Assembly: GCA_030587405.1 (NCBI GenBank)
Contig: JAUQZD010000025.1
Span: 1-13,175 of the forward strand
DNA length: 13,175 bases
Source of the DNA: Candidatus Freyrarchaeum guaymasense
GTDB taxonomy: Archaea; Asgardarchaeota; Jordarchaeia; Jordarchaeales; Freyrarchaeaceae
Direction of reading: 5' to 3'
Shown here: piece after piece, positions 12,617-13,175 of the stretch
How positions within the stretch are numbered: the first letter of the stretch is position 1
Layout: every line of letters begins with the position of its first letter
The notes under the pieces: generated by a model
The model's input: only the letters and a program-made list of their open reading frames with translations
Databases searched by the model: none
Told to the model about the DNA's origin: nothing
Position numbers and translations under genes: made by a program

Positions 12617-13138
12617 CTACTTTTTGCCTTCTAGGAGCTGCTTGTATTTCTGGGCTAGTTCCGCGTAGCTTTCAGCGCTCAGCTTTATCGTTGCTATGTG
12701 GCGTTCCTCCAGCTCCCTCACAGGCTTAGCCGGGTTTCCGAGGACCATGCTGTTAGGTGGGATCTTGGTGTTAGGCGTCACGACTGCTCCCGCCCCTATT
12801 ATGCACCTGTCCCCTATTACTGCTCCGTCAAGCACGGTGCTGTTGATGCCGACTATGACGTAGTTCCCTATGGTTGCCCCGTGAACCACCGCTCCATGTC
12901 CAACTGTGACGTAGTCCCCTATGGTGCAAGGCGTCACGCCTGCATGAACTGAGCAGTTATCCTGTATGTTGGAGTACTTGCCAATCCTTATGGTTGAGAA
13001 GTCTCCTCTAACCACCGCGTAGTCGAAGATGGATGCGCCCTCATCAAGCTCCACACTACCAGAGACGAAAGCGTTCGGGCTAACGTAGGCTTTGGGATGA
13101 ATCCTTGGAGCCTTACCGAAGTATTCTATTAGAGGCAT
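12617..13138 (-). CDS. Gamma-class carbonic anhydrase-like protein (CamH type)
   Basis: 173 residues. Left-handed beta-helix hexapeptide repeats run from about 12 to 135 (PNAFVSGSVELDEGASIFDYAVV and following rungs). The three zinc/iron-binding histidines are H65 (SVHAG), H81 (GHG) and H86 (VVHG). R44 and D46 (VRGDF) and Q59 (NIQDN) match conserved active-site residues of the gamma class. The acidic loop with the proton-shuttle glutamate of the prototype Cam is absent, as in the CamH branch, and there is no signal peptide, so a cytoplasmic enzyme is expected. Y158 in a C-terminal helix (AESYAEL) fits the family. It would interconvert CO2 and bicarbonate; some relatives (PaaY/CaiE/YrdA group) have other or unknown roles. 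GGAGGG lies six bases before the ATG. Confidence 0.88.
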   Translation of the reverse strand: MPLIEYFGKAPRIHPKAYVSPNAFVSGSVELDEGASIFDYAVVRGDFSTIRIGKYSNIQDNCSVHAGVTPCTIGDYVTVGHGAVVHGATIGNYVIVGINSTVLDGAVIGDRCIIGAGAVVTPNTKIPPNSMVLGNPAKPVRELEERHIATIKLSAESYAELAQKYKQLLEGKK

Positions 13139-13163
13139 AGTGATCCCTCCACCAACCAGAAAG

Positions 13164-13169
13164 TTTATA
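13164..13169 (-). promoter_or_regulatory. TATA box of the carbonic anhydrase gene
   Basis: The minus strand reads GTATAAAC, centred about 28 bases before the ATG at 13138. This predicts transcription starting within a few bases of the start codon, which would leave the GGAGGG upstream of the mRNA unless an earlier start is used. Confidence 0.5.
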
Positions 13170-13175
13170 CACCCA

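Noticed and set aside
1..13175. tRNA genes, rRNA and CRISPR arrays
   Set aside because: Looked for T-loop GGTTC-type tRNA cores and regularly spaced repeats; the GGTTCATC at 9716 belongs to a hairpin, and no array of repeats and spacers exists.

Overview
The window looks like a low-density, partly decayed stretch of an archaeal genome. This is inferred from TATA-like boxes such as TTTAAATA about 25-30 bases before starts, oligo-T or pyrimidine-rich ends after stops, purine-rich Shine-Dalgarno sites, heavy AGG/AGA arginine use, and families common in anaerobic thermophilic archaea (HdrD-like Fe-S protein, DUF169, MNT-type nucleotidyltransferase remnant, gamma carbonic anhydrase). A Thermoproteota/TACK lineage is my best guess. 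No rRNA, tRNA or other phylogenetic marker is present to test it.

Layout. The left edge (1-166, minus) holds the N-terminus of a small unrecognised protein. A GC-rich, TATA-preceded, hairpin-forming segment (about 335-500) may be a structured RNA. Next come a PflA-like radical SAM protein (698-1744), a convergent LURP-one-related protein (1814-2335), and a DUF488 protein (2628-3188). The DUF488 gene diverges, across a 52-base gap containing a 12-bp dyad, from the wreck of a secreted penicillin-acylase-family (S45) gene (3241-4048). That gene has lost its whole middle and has a frameshift. A polytopic membrane protein of unknown function (4430-5818) and an amidohydrolase-2 enzyme (6180-7112) follow.

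The 1.2 kb between 7113 and 8286 carries no intact gene but shows two convergent broken reading frames. A DUF169 protein (8287-9027) precedes another 1.3 kb gap holding a doubtful ORF and two adjacent hairpins. The right part has an HdrD/GlcF-type Fe-S protein (10311-11435) with a leaderless-type promoter, a methylmalonyl-CoA-epimerase-like VOC protein (11572-11982), a broken MNT nucleotidyltransferase (about 12305-12573), and a CamH-type gamma carbonic anhydrase (12617-13138).

The intact genes do not form one pathway. Several suit anaerobic organic-acid/CoA metabolism (HdrD-like electron carrier, epimerase-like VOC, amidohydrolase, carbonic anhydrase), but their usual partners are not in the window. 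The dominant theme is gene loss: four broken genes, three perfect 11-bp tandem duplications and roughly 60% intact coding. Several breaks are one- or two-base indels, some at short homopolymers, so assembly error must be excluded before every break is called real decay.
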